From the NCBI GenBank assembly GCA_030770425.1, contig JASJFT010000103.1:62001-126000 (forward strand): DNA of 64,000 nucleotides. Direction: 5' to 3'. Within the stretch, counting starts at the first letter, position 1; every line of letters starts with the position of its first letter. The notes under the pieces were generated by a model that was not told where the DNA came from, did not search any database, and saw only the letters and a program-made list of their open reading frames with translations. The stretch is from Darksidea phi. Lineage: Eukaryota; Ascomycota; Dothideomycetes; Pleosporales; Lentitheciaceae. The translations under genes were made by a program, and so were the position numbers. This document shows, in pieces, positions 46,802 through 57,489 of this stretch.

Positions 46802-47116
46802 GGCTGACGGCGGATAGCTGATGGTTGTGTGGCGGGACTGTTGTGCTGCTCGACGGTGTCGGTATGCCTATCTACGATGTATGGATGGGTGGATGGACGA
46901 AGCTCTGAAAGAGGTTGTGGTTTAGCGGCTTGGCACCATGATTTCACTCCAAAGCTCCCATGCTCGCGGGCGACGGCGGCGACTCCACCCTCCTCTCACT
47001 CCCTCTCTTCCCCCACTCTCCTATGCCCTTCGTCTGATCTGATTCTTGGACGCTGCTGCCAATCATGGGATAACCAATTGCAAGCTCAACCTCCAGCTCA
47101 AGCTCTCCCCTCGGCC
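46802..47116. promoter_or_regulatory. Divergent promoter, bS18m / CIA84
   Basis: This 315 bp between start codons has to serve both genes. The CIA84 frame stays open upstream but has no supporting ATG near the family N-terminus. Confidence 0.5.
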
Positions 47117-49606
47117 ATGCCATCGCACTTGACCCGCGTGGTCTTCCGCAGCATCGTTGCCAACAAGCCGCTCCTCTCTCGCGGCTGCCTGTCGCGCCCA
47201 CCACTGCGCCCGCGTGTAGCTCTCCATCATGGGGTCCGAGCCAGCGCCTCGCCCCCGCGACGCACTTTCTTCGGCATCTTCAAGCCACAGCGCAAGATCA
47301 AGCCCGCCGACATGCCCCCTGGCCTGCAGGTGCTGGCTGGCCTGGGCTCCGCACAGCGCCAGGCCCTACGACTGCCTCCGCCGTCCGAGGTCGCCGCCGC
47401 CCTCGGCGCCTTCTTCGCGCAGAAGACGGCCCTCTTTGAAGACTTCCATGTCGAACACGCCTTGAACGCATTCCGCTATCTCGTCGAGCATCCGAAGGAG
47501 GACGGCACGCCGTGGTTTTCCGAGCGCGAGCTCGATGAGATGGTCTACAAGCTCATTCGAGCCCCTCGCACGGACGGAAAGCCGCACCTGGAGCTGGGGA
47601 GAATGCTCCACGCCCAAGTAAAAAGACAGTACGAACTGGAATGGCAAGAGGCAGGAGCTAAGCAGTCTACGAGTCTCCAAAAATACCAAACGTTGAAGCT
47701 GTGGAGGTTTGTGCAACTGTTGACAGCATTCGGGGCAAGTCTCGAGGCGCGGGATATTGCCGCCGCCGCCTTCAAATGGCCCAAATCGCCAACTCAAGAC
47801 GAGCAAGGTGCAATACTCAGGAGCTGGAACTTTGTGTTACGTGGCTTGGCTCGCGAGGACAACCAGGCCGAGCTGCTCCAGACTGTTCAACTCATGCGGG
47901 AACTGTCTGTCCCGTGGATACCGGCCATGCAAAACACTATAGTCGCTTACTTCGTGGAGAAGAAGGACCTGTCACAGGCCAAACATTGGTACCTGCAGCC
48001 CACGGTGGATATCGAAATCAAGGACTTGAAGAGGCTTGCGAAGAAGGAGTCGGCGCTGCCGCATCTGCTGAAAGCATGTGCCCTCTCTAGGGACCATACC
48101 TTCGGCCACCAGGTCGTGGCCTCTTTGCTTACGGAGATGCCGGACAAGCCCACATGGGATGCCATCTTCCTATGGTCAGCCGCCATTGGCAAAGGGCCGG
48201 ACGAGATTGATCGTATGATGAACGTCATGGTCCGACGGAACAGTGAGGAGCGCCAGAAGAACCCGTCCCTACCGCCGATGCAGCCAGATATTGACACTAT
48301 TAACCTACTTGTCGAATTTTCAATGTCGAAGCAAGACTCGTATTCTGCCGAGCGATACGTTGCACTCGGGCAGAAGCGAGGCATATTTCCCAACGCAAAG
48401 ACTTTCACCATGCAAATCCAATATCGATTGTCAATTCAGGACATCGACGGAGCGCGCGCTGCCTACTTTGACCTTCAAGGAGACAGATCAGGAGACGAAC
48501 AGAGCTTGGCAGCGGTCAATCAGCTTATACAAGCTTTGTGTGTGTCACAGCAGCATTATGTCGATGATCTCTTTTCTATAGTGGACGACCTGCATGAACG
48601 TAAGGCGCGACTTACCCCAAAGACTGTGGCTGCTCTCTGCCTTTTACACCTCCGCCGCGGGGAGGCCTATGATGCCGTTGACCTGCTTCAAGTGCACGCC
48701 TTCCACTTTACACCTGATCAGCGTGCTATCATACGAAAGGACCTGGCGGCTTTTATTCTAGATGGTCAGACCAGCACAGCCGATGCCTGGGATGCTTATC
48801 AGATCCTGCGCCAGTCGTTCCCCGAAACCCCCCGTGAGGACCGCATTCCGATCATGAACAATTTCTTTGCGCGGAAGCGTTCGGATATGGCCTGTCATGT
48901 CTTCTTTCACATGCGCAATGAGACGCATCCAAAGCTCACGACCACAAAAGCCGTTTACGTGGCTGCCTTCACCGGTTTCGCCCGCAATGCAGATGCAGAG
49001 AGTCTGGAGCTGGCTCACAACCAGCTCAAGCTCGATCTCAACGTTGAGATGGACACGCAGCTCAGAAATGCATTGATGCTGGCCCATGCTGCCACAGGCA
49101 ACAACAAAAAAGCACTGGAGATCTGGGCGGAGATCGGAAACTCCAAGGAGGGTCCTACATATAACAGCATTGCCATCGCATTCCGGTCGTGTGAAGGTAT
49201 GCCATTTGGAGACGAGCACGCTAAGTCAATCTGGCGCAGACTAAAGGAGATGGACATTGAAATTGACAAGAATATTTACACAGCGTACTTAGGGGCGATT
49301 GCGCGGAACCATCTACACGACGAAGCTCTTGCTCTGGTGGAGTCTGCCGAGGAGGAATATGGTTTTACGCCAGATCTGTACATGTGGGTTCTAACATCTT
49401 GCATGCTTGGATACTGCTAATACTGCCCTAGATTGGGGAACTGGTTCAATACAACAGCTAATATTGAACGTCAACAGCAGGTCGAGGAATGGATCAAGAG
49501 ACGGTATCCCGAGGTATGGGCAGAATTTGAAGCTCTCGGTCACTGGGTAACGATGGACGGCTTTGGCTACCGACAGTATCACTTCAACCGCGACCTGGAC
49601 CCATAG
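47117..49606 (+). CDS. CIA84: Complex I intermediate-associated protein 84-like, mitochondrial PPR protein
   Basis: Predicted 813 aa from exons 47117-49383 and 49432-49606. An Arg-rich, acid-free presequence (MPSHLTRVVFRSIVANKPLL) with an FFGIF motif precedes a long array of degenerate helical-hairpin repeats of the pentatricopeptide type. Examples are SWNFVLRGLAREDNQAELLQ, YVAAFTGFARNADAES, and IYTAYLGAIARNHLHDEALA. The C-terminus (QQQVEEWIKRRYPEVWAEFE) and overall size fit Neurospora CIA84, needed to assemble the membrane arm of respiratory complex I. The assignment rests on size, layout and tail, so another mitochondrial PPR factor remains possible. The 48-nt intron uses donor GTGGGT, the only choice that joins the frames. 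It is head-to-head with bS18m. Confidence 0.68.
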
Positions 49607-50829
49607 TACAAATGTATAAGTAGACAAGTTGTCTGAGTACTAAGCTCTGTGTTTGGGTAGGAGAGTTTCCATTGCAAAGCTCAATGTCTCGAGCATATGT
49701 ATGCGGCGTCTTTGTCTAGGCACTCCTTTACCTAGATTCATCACTAAACTTTGTATACGCACCGCACCTTCAACTCACTCGATAGTTTGTATGCGTTTCT
49801 CTCCCTGCTTCATCCGCCTCTTTCCAACCCGCCCAAGTAGCACCCTCAAGTATGCCACTTCTACCAAGCCTCTTACCCACAGCAATGGCCGGACGAAATC
49901 AAAACGCGCAGCATTCTTCTCCGCCTTTCCGCTGCTTGCGACCCTTATTAGGCTCCTTGTGTGTTACCCAGCGCTCCTTTTGATGCCGCCGTTGATCAAC
50001 TGGACCCCCCGACGTCGCCGAGTCCCTCATAGTAGCCTACGTTTGCACCAACCTCGCCTTTACTGGTGTTTGCATACAAGTCTATACATGCCAAACTTGC
50101 ACTCGATTCTAAAAAAACGAAATTCTCGGTGGGGGCTACCTCTCTCGTGCGATGGTAAGCATCGAATCCATCTCGATGCTCATGTGCAACTATTGTCTCA
50201 ACGACAACTGCATCAACCGTAACGAGAGGATCACCGTCGATATTTGACCTGAGAATCACTAGTTTCTAGATCCAGCTTCGCACAGGAATGGATTCGTAGT
50301 GCTTCCTGCAGGTGCGAGGGGGCTGATCTGGAGGTGTGGTCTGGCACAGTACTGCTTTCAAGTGTGCTGCACCTTAGGTTAACCTCTTATAGATCCGTTG
50401 GTTTCAGCTAGACCGCGTGAGCGCCCGAAAACTATGTAAAAGAATTTGTTCTTTTTCCCAGGACCTCTCGGGCGAACATATGAAGATGGGCTGGGGCTAG
50501 CTCAATCTATGCCCAACGCACACGACGATGTTGAAAGAATTGATACACTTGCCACCTGCCTATCAAGACGACATCCCATTCTGCAGGAATAACAGCAACA
50601 AAAAAGAACTATGCAGGTAGTGATATTCATGATAGTGTGTGCGCTATATATACAGCCAGATGGGCAAATGTTGGCGATATACGACTTGCCGACCGCCTCC
50701 CACTATTACCGTCGACTATCATTGCTCGGGTTTGAATCGTAATGGAACCTAGAACACAAGTGGAATCGTACAGTCAAAGCCACATATTAAAACGAGACGT
50801 TCTTCTTCTCCCCATCATGTCGCCAGAAC
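49607..50829. other. Intergenic with a possible frameshifted small gene
   Basis: 1.2 kb between CIA84 and the kelch gene. Apart from the candidate at 49791-50112, the sequence has only short frames; the region 50230-50820 shows nothing. Confidence 0.45.
49791..50112 (+). pseudogene. Possible small membrane protein broken by a C6 frameshift
   Basis: From ATG 49791 a frame gives a basic stretch and a hydrophobic segment (FFSAFPLLATLIRLLVCYPA then LLLMPPLINWTP). At the C6 run (50005-50010) this frame goes into Arg/Pro-rich nonsense. The frame shifted by one base immediately continues with another plausible membrane helix (DVAESLIVAYVCTNLAFTGV) and a short Cys-containing end before TAA at 50110-50112. 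Reading the run as five C would give a protein of roughly 105 aa with two helices. It is either a true frameshift or a homopolymer sequencing error. The family is unknown. Confidence 0.35.
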
Positions 50830-53457
50830 TCAGTCACGGTTTATAACTCTTAGGCTTCTTCGTGGATTGAGCAGCACGCCTCTCACACCCCAGAATGTCG
50901 GCTCCTGACCATCGAGTAGGTCATCCGTGGAGCTTGCGACACTACTCCTCCGTCCAGGTGCGTCGACTCCTCCACTTCCGGTTCCGCTCACTCCGGTCAC
51001 GCCCGCAGCCCCCGTGTACGAACTCGCACCCCTCTCATCACTAACCCGTATCGCGCTTGCTCCTTCGCTTGACCGCGTGCCTATCATATCGCGCTGTGCG
51101 CGCTCACTTGAGTTCTTAGTACTGGATGCGATGGTAGCACCTTGTGCGGCGAACGGATCGTTCTTCTCGGTATTAGCGGCGCGTGCAGCAACCATGGCGG
51201 CGTGCTCTTTCCAGATCTTGACTTGTTTGCGGTAGATCCAGGCGCAAAAGGCGAAGTAGGCAGCTATGACGAAGAATACGCCTGCGATGACGCCGGCGAC
51301 GATTGCGCCTACGTTTGGGCCTCTTCGGCCATCGCTGCCGCCGTTTGAATTGACGGTTTGTGTTATGATAGCGCCATTAGGGCCAGTCACGGTGTAGGTT
51401 TGTGCTGTGCCGGTTTTGAAGGGACCCTCGGTAGGGGTCTGAACGGGCGCGGTGAGGGTCGCACCGCCGGTTTCTTGACCGCCAATTACTTTCTGTACAG
51501 CTGCTGGAACTACGTAGCCGTAGCTTCCTTCCAAGCCAGCTTTGGAATCATAGCCGCGCTGGTTGGCTTGTTGTGCAAGGGGGTTGCCCGGATTGTCTTC
51601 CTTGCCATCCCATGGTTGGAGTGCCTTATCGCCAGTCAGGGCAGTGAACTGGTTGCTCCATTGAAGGCTCGACATGTTGAAGACATAGATGCCAGGCGAA
51701 TCGCACGATAATTCATCGCCAACGAAGCCACCAATGACAATCATCTGACTGTCATACACATGACACGAGTGGCCGGCGCGAGCATATGGTATGCTTTGGC
51801 TAGACTGATCAACTTCGATCCACGTGAAAGACGGCACCGAGAGGATCCACATATCATCGTATTGAATCTGCTCCTTCTGGGGTTGAAGGTTTTGGCCGCC
51901 GAACATGTAGACATTGTGGGACGAGCCGCTGTTGGATGTTAGTTTGGATCAGGATTCAAGGGTACAAACTTACTCGGCCGCCGATGCAACGACGGCACAT
52001 GGGTTGACCCGATATTTGGGCACAGTTCCTGAAGTGCTTTGTTTGTACCATTTAGATTTGGCAATGTCGTACACATCTATAGTGTTCATTTGCGTCTGGC
52101 GTTATTCTTAGCAAGGTCAACTTCATTATCTATCACTGGAACTTACAAATGTATCGTTGTCCCCGCCCGTGAGACCGAGCAAAATTCCCTCGTCGCTGAA
52201 CCCGGGTATATAGACCAGAACACTGTCAGCACGCTCAGGGAACGAGCCTGTCCCTTGAAGACCACCATCCGTGACATTGCGGAATACGCCACCCTCGCCG
52301 GCCGTCTTGCCGCCCTTCAGACTTTCCACTGCTTCATTTGAAAAGCCGGGGAACGTAAACTCAAGTAGGCTCTTCAAGTACAGCCTGTCGATTTGATTGC
52401 TCCAGCCTTCAGTCGTGAAGTCATCGAGATGTCCGCCAAAATACCAGCCGCGCCCAAGAGTCGCAACGCTGAACCCGGCCCCTTCAGCTGCCCGCTGGAC
52501 TGACTGCCCGTCGCCTTCGGCACTATCACCAGCAGAGGTCTTGGGATCCTTATGTTCGATCCATGTACTAGTGCCTATGTTGTATTCCCAAATTGAGTTC
52601 GGACCAGGACTCTCCTTCGGAGAGTCCGAGTACTGGCCACCGTAAAGATAGATCGAGGAGAACGAGCTCCAAAGGTAGCCGAGCGATACGGCTGGCGGTC
52701 CAGAGGGCTTGGGAAGACCGGTAAGAGAAGGACTGGCGACCTGCCAGGATTTCTTAAGATCAAGGGAGAGGAAGTCGTTTGCTACGTGTGGTTCTTAGTA
52801 TATGCCCTTCAAAAACAGAACAGCGAAGCTTACTCCACGTGTCATTGACTTGCTGTGGGCTAGTGGACGTGCGGAAGCCGTACATGTAGAGGGTACCGTT
52901 AACGATAGCCGCTGTAAACATTAGCGACTCAAACACACAACGAATAAATCGAGTTACTTGCATTGGCCCGCCCACCGCGTACAGACGTCGGTTTGTGTGT
53001 CTTCTCGCTTCTCATGCCGTGACCTTTCAACATATTCGATCGAGTCCCGTGGAATGACTCCTCCCTTGACGCCTCCAGGTACTACCATGGTGATCTGAAA
53101 CATAGACAGCATCAACCCGAGAATGACTGTTAAAAACCCTAAGCGGTATACCTTGGGACGGACTAGTGTCGATCGCAACCGTGTTGACTCGTAAGGGTCC
53201 ATGTCGCTGTCCGATTCGGACGCAGAGTCCCAGTCATCGTCGTCAGATCCGTCATCCCTCTCTTGGAAGATGTCGCTTTTGCTTCGAAAGCGTACCGCCC
53301 TTGCCCGTGATTTCTTAGCATTGCGTGTGGACATTAAAGCCGGAGCCGGACTGCGTTCCCTCCGCAACGTCTCTTCATCCACTAGGCCAACCTCCAGGAA
53401 GACAGATTTCCGACGGCCGGGCACCTTAAGTGCGGGTTGGGGGAAGACTTGCTCCAT
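50830..53457 (-). CDS. Kelch-repeat membrane protein
   Basis: Predicted 809 aa from exons 53457-52962, 52911-52834, 52781-52147, 52095-51974 and 51928-50830. An acidic, Ser-rich N-terminal tail of about 100 residues precedes TM1 (YRLGFLTVILGLMLSMF, about 104-124). A kelch beta-propeller domain (LYMYGF, SIYLYGGQYSDSP, IWEYNIGTSTWIEH, VYMFGGQN, MIVIGGFVGDE) then lies in the lumen or outside. TM2 is at about 650-674 (AIVAGVIAGVFFVIAAYFAF), and the cytosolic Ser-rich tail ends VLLNPRRSLRVINRD. Intron 1 (52961-52912) is GC-AG. Only the GC donor (T|GCAAGT) gives RWAGQSAIVNGTLYMYGF; the alternative GT donor two bases on runs into a stop. Function is unknown; related fungal proteins are annotated only as kelch repeat-containing. 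The other introns are 45-52 nt. Confidence 0.85.
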
Positions 53458-54576
53458 TTCCGAGTCGAAGAATGTGTCCAAGAGCAAGTCGCGTCTTGTA
53501 CAGTTTAATGATAGGGAGAATCGTTGGGTAAATGACGTAGAGTGTAAAACTGGATTTAAAATTGATATACCGAAGCGGGGCTGTATTAATGTGTAATATG
53601 CGGAAGGATGAGACAGAATCCAGCAGGCGCTTCAGGAGAACGGCTAAACATTCGTGAATATGCTGTGTAAAGGCTAACCGGATGGCTCACAGGCGCAGTA
53701 AAGGCACAATGTTAATTAGATGCGAGTAGGGTGAGCTGCGACTTGAATAGAATAGGGTGTACCCTGTCGACAGCAAACGGTCTTGAGCCATGTTATCTGG
53801 CTCCCGTCTCACGGGTGGTGGCACGTCATGGGGCTGCCAGTATTGGCAGTGATCACTCCATTGATTTGCCTGAAGCGCACGACAGGGGTGGCATTGGCTA
53901 AAAACGCGACCCCGGACTTTCAATATGACGCCAGCCAAGAATCAAGGAACGCGAGCGTCAGAATGAAAATGCAAAAGTAAAACTTATCAAAACAAGCTTT
54001 CATAGCTCGCTTTTCGCCTTTAATATAACCAGGCGGTTATTCTCTGCGTCAACAACTTGTTGCGTCCTTTGTCGCTGTTTGTCTAGGGCCGCTGCAAAGA
54101 ACGGCATGCTTTGTAGAGCAATAAAAGCTAAACATAGATTCGATAATCGCTTGTCGCACTCGGAAGGCCTAGTATCACACCTGATGGCGAGATGCGCTTA
54201 CGGATTTTGTAAGGCATGCTTCGTGCGAGCTTTATTGGCTCTATGACCTGCACCATTTATTGGGGCACGCGTCTCAGTGTCGCCAATGTTCGCACCTTGT
54301 GGCGTCTTTGCGGCGTCTTTGCGGCGTCTCACGGCGCTGCCAGTCGATGCATCGGATACAAATGACCAAACGAATCCAATCGATATCGTGAACAACATGC
54401 CTGGGACTCGGGCGTGCAAGACCGGTTAGCAGCCGAGCACAATATGAGCGCCCTATGAATGTGCCTCGATGAAATATCTTCCGCCACTACCGCTCTTGCA
54501 GCATCGAGTGCCAGATGGGCAAGCCTCATTACGGGAGATTCCGATTGCCGGCCGATAAGAACATTCAGGCCGTCAG
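53458..54576. other. Intergenic, no gene seen
   Basis: 1.1 kb between the kelch gene promoter and the AlkB gene 3' end. A GGCGTCTTTGC 11-mer is repeated in tandem at 54301-54330. Short open frames only. Confidence 0.45.
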
Positions 54577-55842
54577 TTAGGTTACGGTGGTGGTATCTTT
54601 GGCCCATGGTGGCTCACCATTGTCGTCGAATTCGGCCCATTGAAAGAAGGAGCAGCCTTCTTGTTCTGGAACGTAGTTTGCATGGCACATCCACATGTAT
54701 CGACCACGATTCTGTTTCTGCTTCGTGACGCAGCGAAGTACTGTTGGTATCCCGCATCGACACTTTGGGGTAAATTTGGGATGCAGGTTCTCTTTGTAGT
54801 GTCGGTAGGTGATGTTCAGACGCTTGTTTTTGGATATTGGATGAGGGTCGATTGCTTGCGCTGGGGCGATGGAGTGCTTCCATTCTTCCTGCATCTCAGC
54901 GTGCATGACAAGGAGTGAATTGTGAGGGAGATGGATTGATATTTGGCCTTGGGCGTCTGCGAGGGAGCCATCTTCTTTTCGGTGTTGGTCGTCTTCGGCG
55001 ACGATTTTGCGAACGCGAAACTCGCGGGCTACGCCGAGACTTAGACTACCAATAATTGCACGCGGTCCTAGATACGTGAGCTGGTCAGTATGGAAGCCGA
55101 CGCACTCTTTGGGGCCATCGTAGCAGTTGACGAAGGCGGTATTGGCTTTCCACAGCCCTGGGGACTGGTATCTGAGTTTCTTTCCGCCAGGGTAAAAGCC
55201 TTTGATCCTTCGCTGGATCTCACGGTTGACAACCTCTTCGACTTGAGGACAGGCTCTGAGCATTTCCGGTGTGCTCTGTCGCACATCATCCACCTTCCTC
55301 CCGTCGTAGATATACTCGGTCTTTTGTTCTTCAGCCTCGACTAGGCTGTTGACGTAGAAGCAGAAGGTATGCGGACTTTTGACGACTCGGTCGAAGAGCT
55401 TGAACTCCAGGTTTGTGTACGTGGGCGACTCATTGACCAGCTCCAGCAGCAAGGCGTCTGCTTGTTCCGACGGCAGGAAGTTGTGAATGATGGAGCACGG
55501 CGCGTGCGATTCGATGTCGGAGGGGTTGTAGAGAAAAAGGGTTTTGCCCTTCTTGACGAGCGGCTTCTTTGCCGGCCTACCTGAGGATGGCGTGATACGA
55601 TAGGCCGAAAGGGATGACTGGTATCCAGTGCCAGCGGTGGCGGGTCGCTTCCTGGGCGACGGGTTTTTGCTGGGAGCTAGGGCCGCAGAAGCCTGTTCGA
55701 CGACGCCCTCGGCGGCAAGGAGAGCCTCGAGTAGCGTAGTCTGGTCGACATTCGGATGCAGTGATGCCAGCACGGCCAGTTTGAAGTCCGTCGACTCGTC
55801 GTCGGCAGGACGCCTTCTCTTGCCCGACACAAACGCGTCCAT
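54577..55842 (-). CDS. AlkB-like 2OG-Fe(II) oxygenase with CUE and GRF domains
   Basis: Single-exon frame of 421 aa from the first true ATG at 55842. An N-terminal CUE-like ubiquitin-binding helix bundle (LAVLASLHPNVDQTTLLEAL) is followed by an AlkB oxygenase core. PCSIIHNFLPSEQADALLLE opens the fold, GFHTDQLTYLGP contains the iron-binding His-x-Asp, the region around LLVMHAEMQEEWKHSI supplies the distal His, and RLNITYRHY contains the Arg that binds 2-oxoglutarate. A C-terminal GRF zinc finger follows (CRCGIPTVLRCVTK ... YMWMCHANY ... GCSFFQW), a nucleic-acid-binding module also found in topoisomerase III and NEIL3. The combination suggests a nuclear DNA/RNA dealkylation repair enzyme. It is divergent from PEX7, 205 bp between start codons. 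Confidence 0.88.
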   Translation of the reverse strand: MDAFVSGKRRRPADDESTDFKLAVLASLHPNVDQTTLLEALLAAEGVVEQASAALAPSKNPSPRKRPATAGTGYQSSLSAYRITPSSGRPAKKPLVKKGKTLFLYNPSDIESHAPCSIIHNFLPSEQADALLLELVNESPTYTNLEFKLFDRVVKSPHTFCFYVNSLVEAEEQKTEYIYDGRKVDDVRQSTPEMLRACPQVEEVVNREIQRRIKGFYPGGKKLRYQSPGLWKANTAFVNCYDGPKECVGFHTDQLTYLGPRAIIGSLSLGVAREFRVRKIVAEDDQHRKEDGSLADAQGQISIHLPHNSLLVMHAEMQEEWKHSIAPAQAIDPHPISKNKRLNITYRHYKENLHPKFTPKCRCGIPTVLRCVTKQKQNRGRYMWMCHANYVPEQEGCSFFQWAEFDDNGEPPWAKDTTTVT

Positions 55843-56047
55843 GGGGGATGTTGGTGTTCCGGTCCGAACATCGAATGTCAGGACGCGTCTTCGCCAAAGC
55901 ACGTGATGCTACAAGGCACGTGATGATGCGGGGCAATTGATTGACGCGGGCCGGAGCGTTACCATGTGCCGAACAACTCTGCTATCCTAGTCAACACTGC
56001 ATCATGGGCGTCGAGCACATCGTCGACGCGCAGCAGAACAGGGCATC

Positions 56048-57112
56048 ATGCTCGAATACCGCACGCAGGGCTACAACGGCTACAGCGTGAAGTACTCGCC
56101 CTTCTTCGACTCGCGCATCGCCGTCGCCGCGTCGGCCAACTTCGGGCTCGTCGGCAACGGCAGGATCTACGTACTGGGCTTGACGGCGAACGGCATCATC
56201 GCGGAGAAATGGTTCGACACGCAGGACTCGCTCTTCGACACAGCGTGGTCCGAGGCACACGAGAACCAGCTGCTCACGGCGGGCGGTGACGGCGCCGTCA
56301 AGCTCTTCGACATCACCCTCTCCGATTTCCCCGTACAGTCGTGGCAGGAACACGGGCGCGAGGTCTTCGCCGTTCACTGGAACCTTGTGGCCAAGGACTC
56401 TTTCTTGTCCAGCAGCTGGGACGGCACCGTCAAGGTCTGGAACCCGAATGCGAGTGCCAGTCTGACGACACTGCCCACGCACTCATGCACCTACTCGGCC
56501 GCCTTCAGCCCGCATAGCCCGAGCATCCTCAGCTGTGTCAGCTCCGACTCGCACCTGCGCGTCTTCGATCTGCGTACGCCGGCGTCGGCCTCGAATCACC
56601 TCACCCTCAGCGTGCCTATCCACAGCCCGCCGAAGCCGCGCATGGGTGCCGCCGCCCCCGTCGGCATCCCGCCCTCGGAAGCCCTCACCCACGACTGGAA
56701 CAAGTACAGAGATACGGTCGTCGCAACAGCGGGCGTCGACCGCCTGATCCGCACTTTTGACATCCGCGCGCCGCGTGCAGGGCCTGTCGCCGTGCTGCCC
56801 GGCCACGAGTATGCTGTGCGCCGCATCTCGTGGTCGCCGCACCTGTCCGACATACTGCTTAGCGCGAGCTACGACATGACATGCCGCGTGTGGACCGATG
56901 GCAGCGCAATGGGGGTAGGCAACATGACGCACGAAAACATGCTGGACGACCCCATGGTGCATGGGGGCGGACGCGAAATGGGCAGGATGAGCCGGCACAC
57001 CGAGTTCGTGACAGGCGTCGACTGGTGCATGTTCGGTGCCGAGGGCTGGTGCGCCAGTGCTGGATGGGATGAAAGAGTACTGGTTTGGGACTGCAAGGCA
57101 ATCATGCAATGA
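56048..57112 (+). CDS. PEX7: Peroxisomal targeting signal 2 receptor Pex7
   Basis: Single-exon WD40 protein of 354 aa. It begins MLEYRTQGYNGYSVKYSPFF, and IAVAASANFGLVGNGRIYVL is the typical Pex7 N-terminal blade. WD-type blades follow: LLTAGGDGAVKLFDI, SFLSSSWDGTVKVWNP, ILSCVSSDSHLRVFDLR, VVATAGVDRLIRTFDIRAP, ILLSASYDMTCRVWTDG, and WCASAGWDERVLVWDC. Pex7 carries PTS2 proteins such as thiolase from cytosol to peroxisome, with a Pex20 or Pex5L co-receptor. An insertion before the last blade (NMTHENMLDDPMVHGGGREM) is larger than in yeast. No introns. Confidence 0.93.
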   Translation: MLEYRTQGYNGYSVKYSPFFDSRIAVAASANFGLVGNGRIYVLGLTANGIIAEKWFDTQDSLFDTAWSEAHENQLLTAGGDGAVKLFDITLSDFPVQSWQEHGREVFAVHWNLVAKDSFLSSSWDGTVKVWNPNASASLTTLPTHSCTYSAAFSPHSPSILSCVSSDSHLRVFDLRTPASASNHLTLSVPIHSPPKPRMGAAAPVGIPPSEALTHDWNKYRDTVVATAGVDRLIRTFDIRAPRAGPVAVLPGHEYAVRRISWSPHLSDILLSASYDMTCRVWTDGSAMGVGNMTHENMLDDPMVHGGGREMGRMSRHTEFVTGVDWCMFGAEGWCASAGWDERVLVWDCKAIMQ

Positions 57113-57489
57113 TCGTGTATGTCTGACTGAATAGCTGAGGGTAGCCTTGCATCAATTGTTTCACTAAGTAACCGAATATGTATATAATCTCGGGTAGTCT
57201 TGGTGGTACGTGGGCGCATGATATGATTTAGCGTAGTCGCCGTTTCAAACATTGGGTAATTATCTTCAAGCTGCCATCGGTGCAAGGAGATCGAGATCGG
57301 CGCTACGGCGTCATAACCACCGAGGCCATGCAGACCACCGCCTCGTATTTCGCTTTCCCCACCAGATACCATCATCCATAGGAATATTTATCGAACCCTC
57401 CCCCTCTTTTATTCTGGAAAACCTACTACGACAATGTTATCGACAGCTCCACAAGTGGTACAAGAGAAGGTAGTGCCTGGTAGATCAAG
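57113..57489. other. Intergenic between tandem genes
   Basis: 377 bp between PEX7 and the hydrolase. Nothing beyond short frames. Confidence 0.5.

Noticed and set aside
46829..47116. N-terminal extension of CIA84
   Set aside because: Cys/Trp-rich and unlike a presequence; the Met at 47117 starts a good mitochondrial targeting sequence.
56483..57375. Antisense frames of up to 208 codons within PEX7
   Set aside because: Shadow of the GC-rich third codon positions of a convincing WD40 gene.
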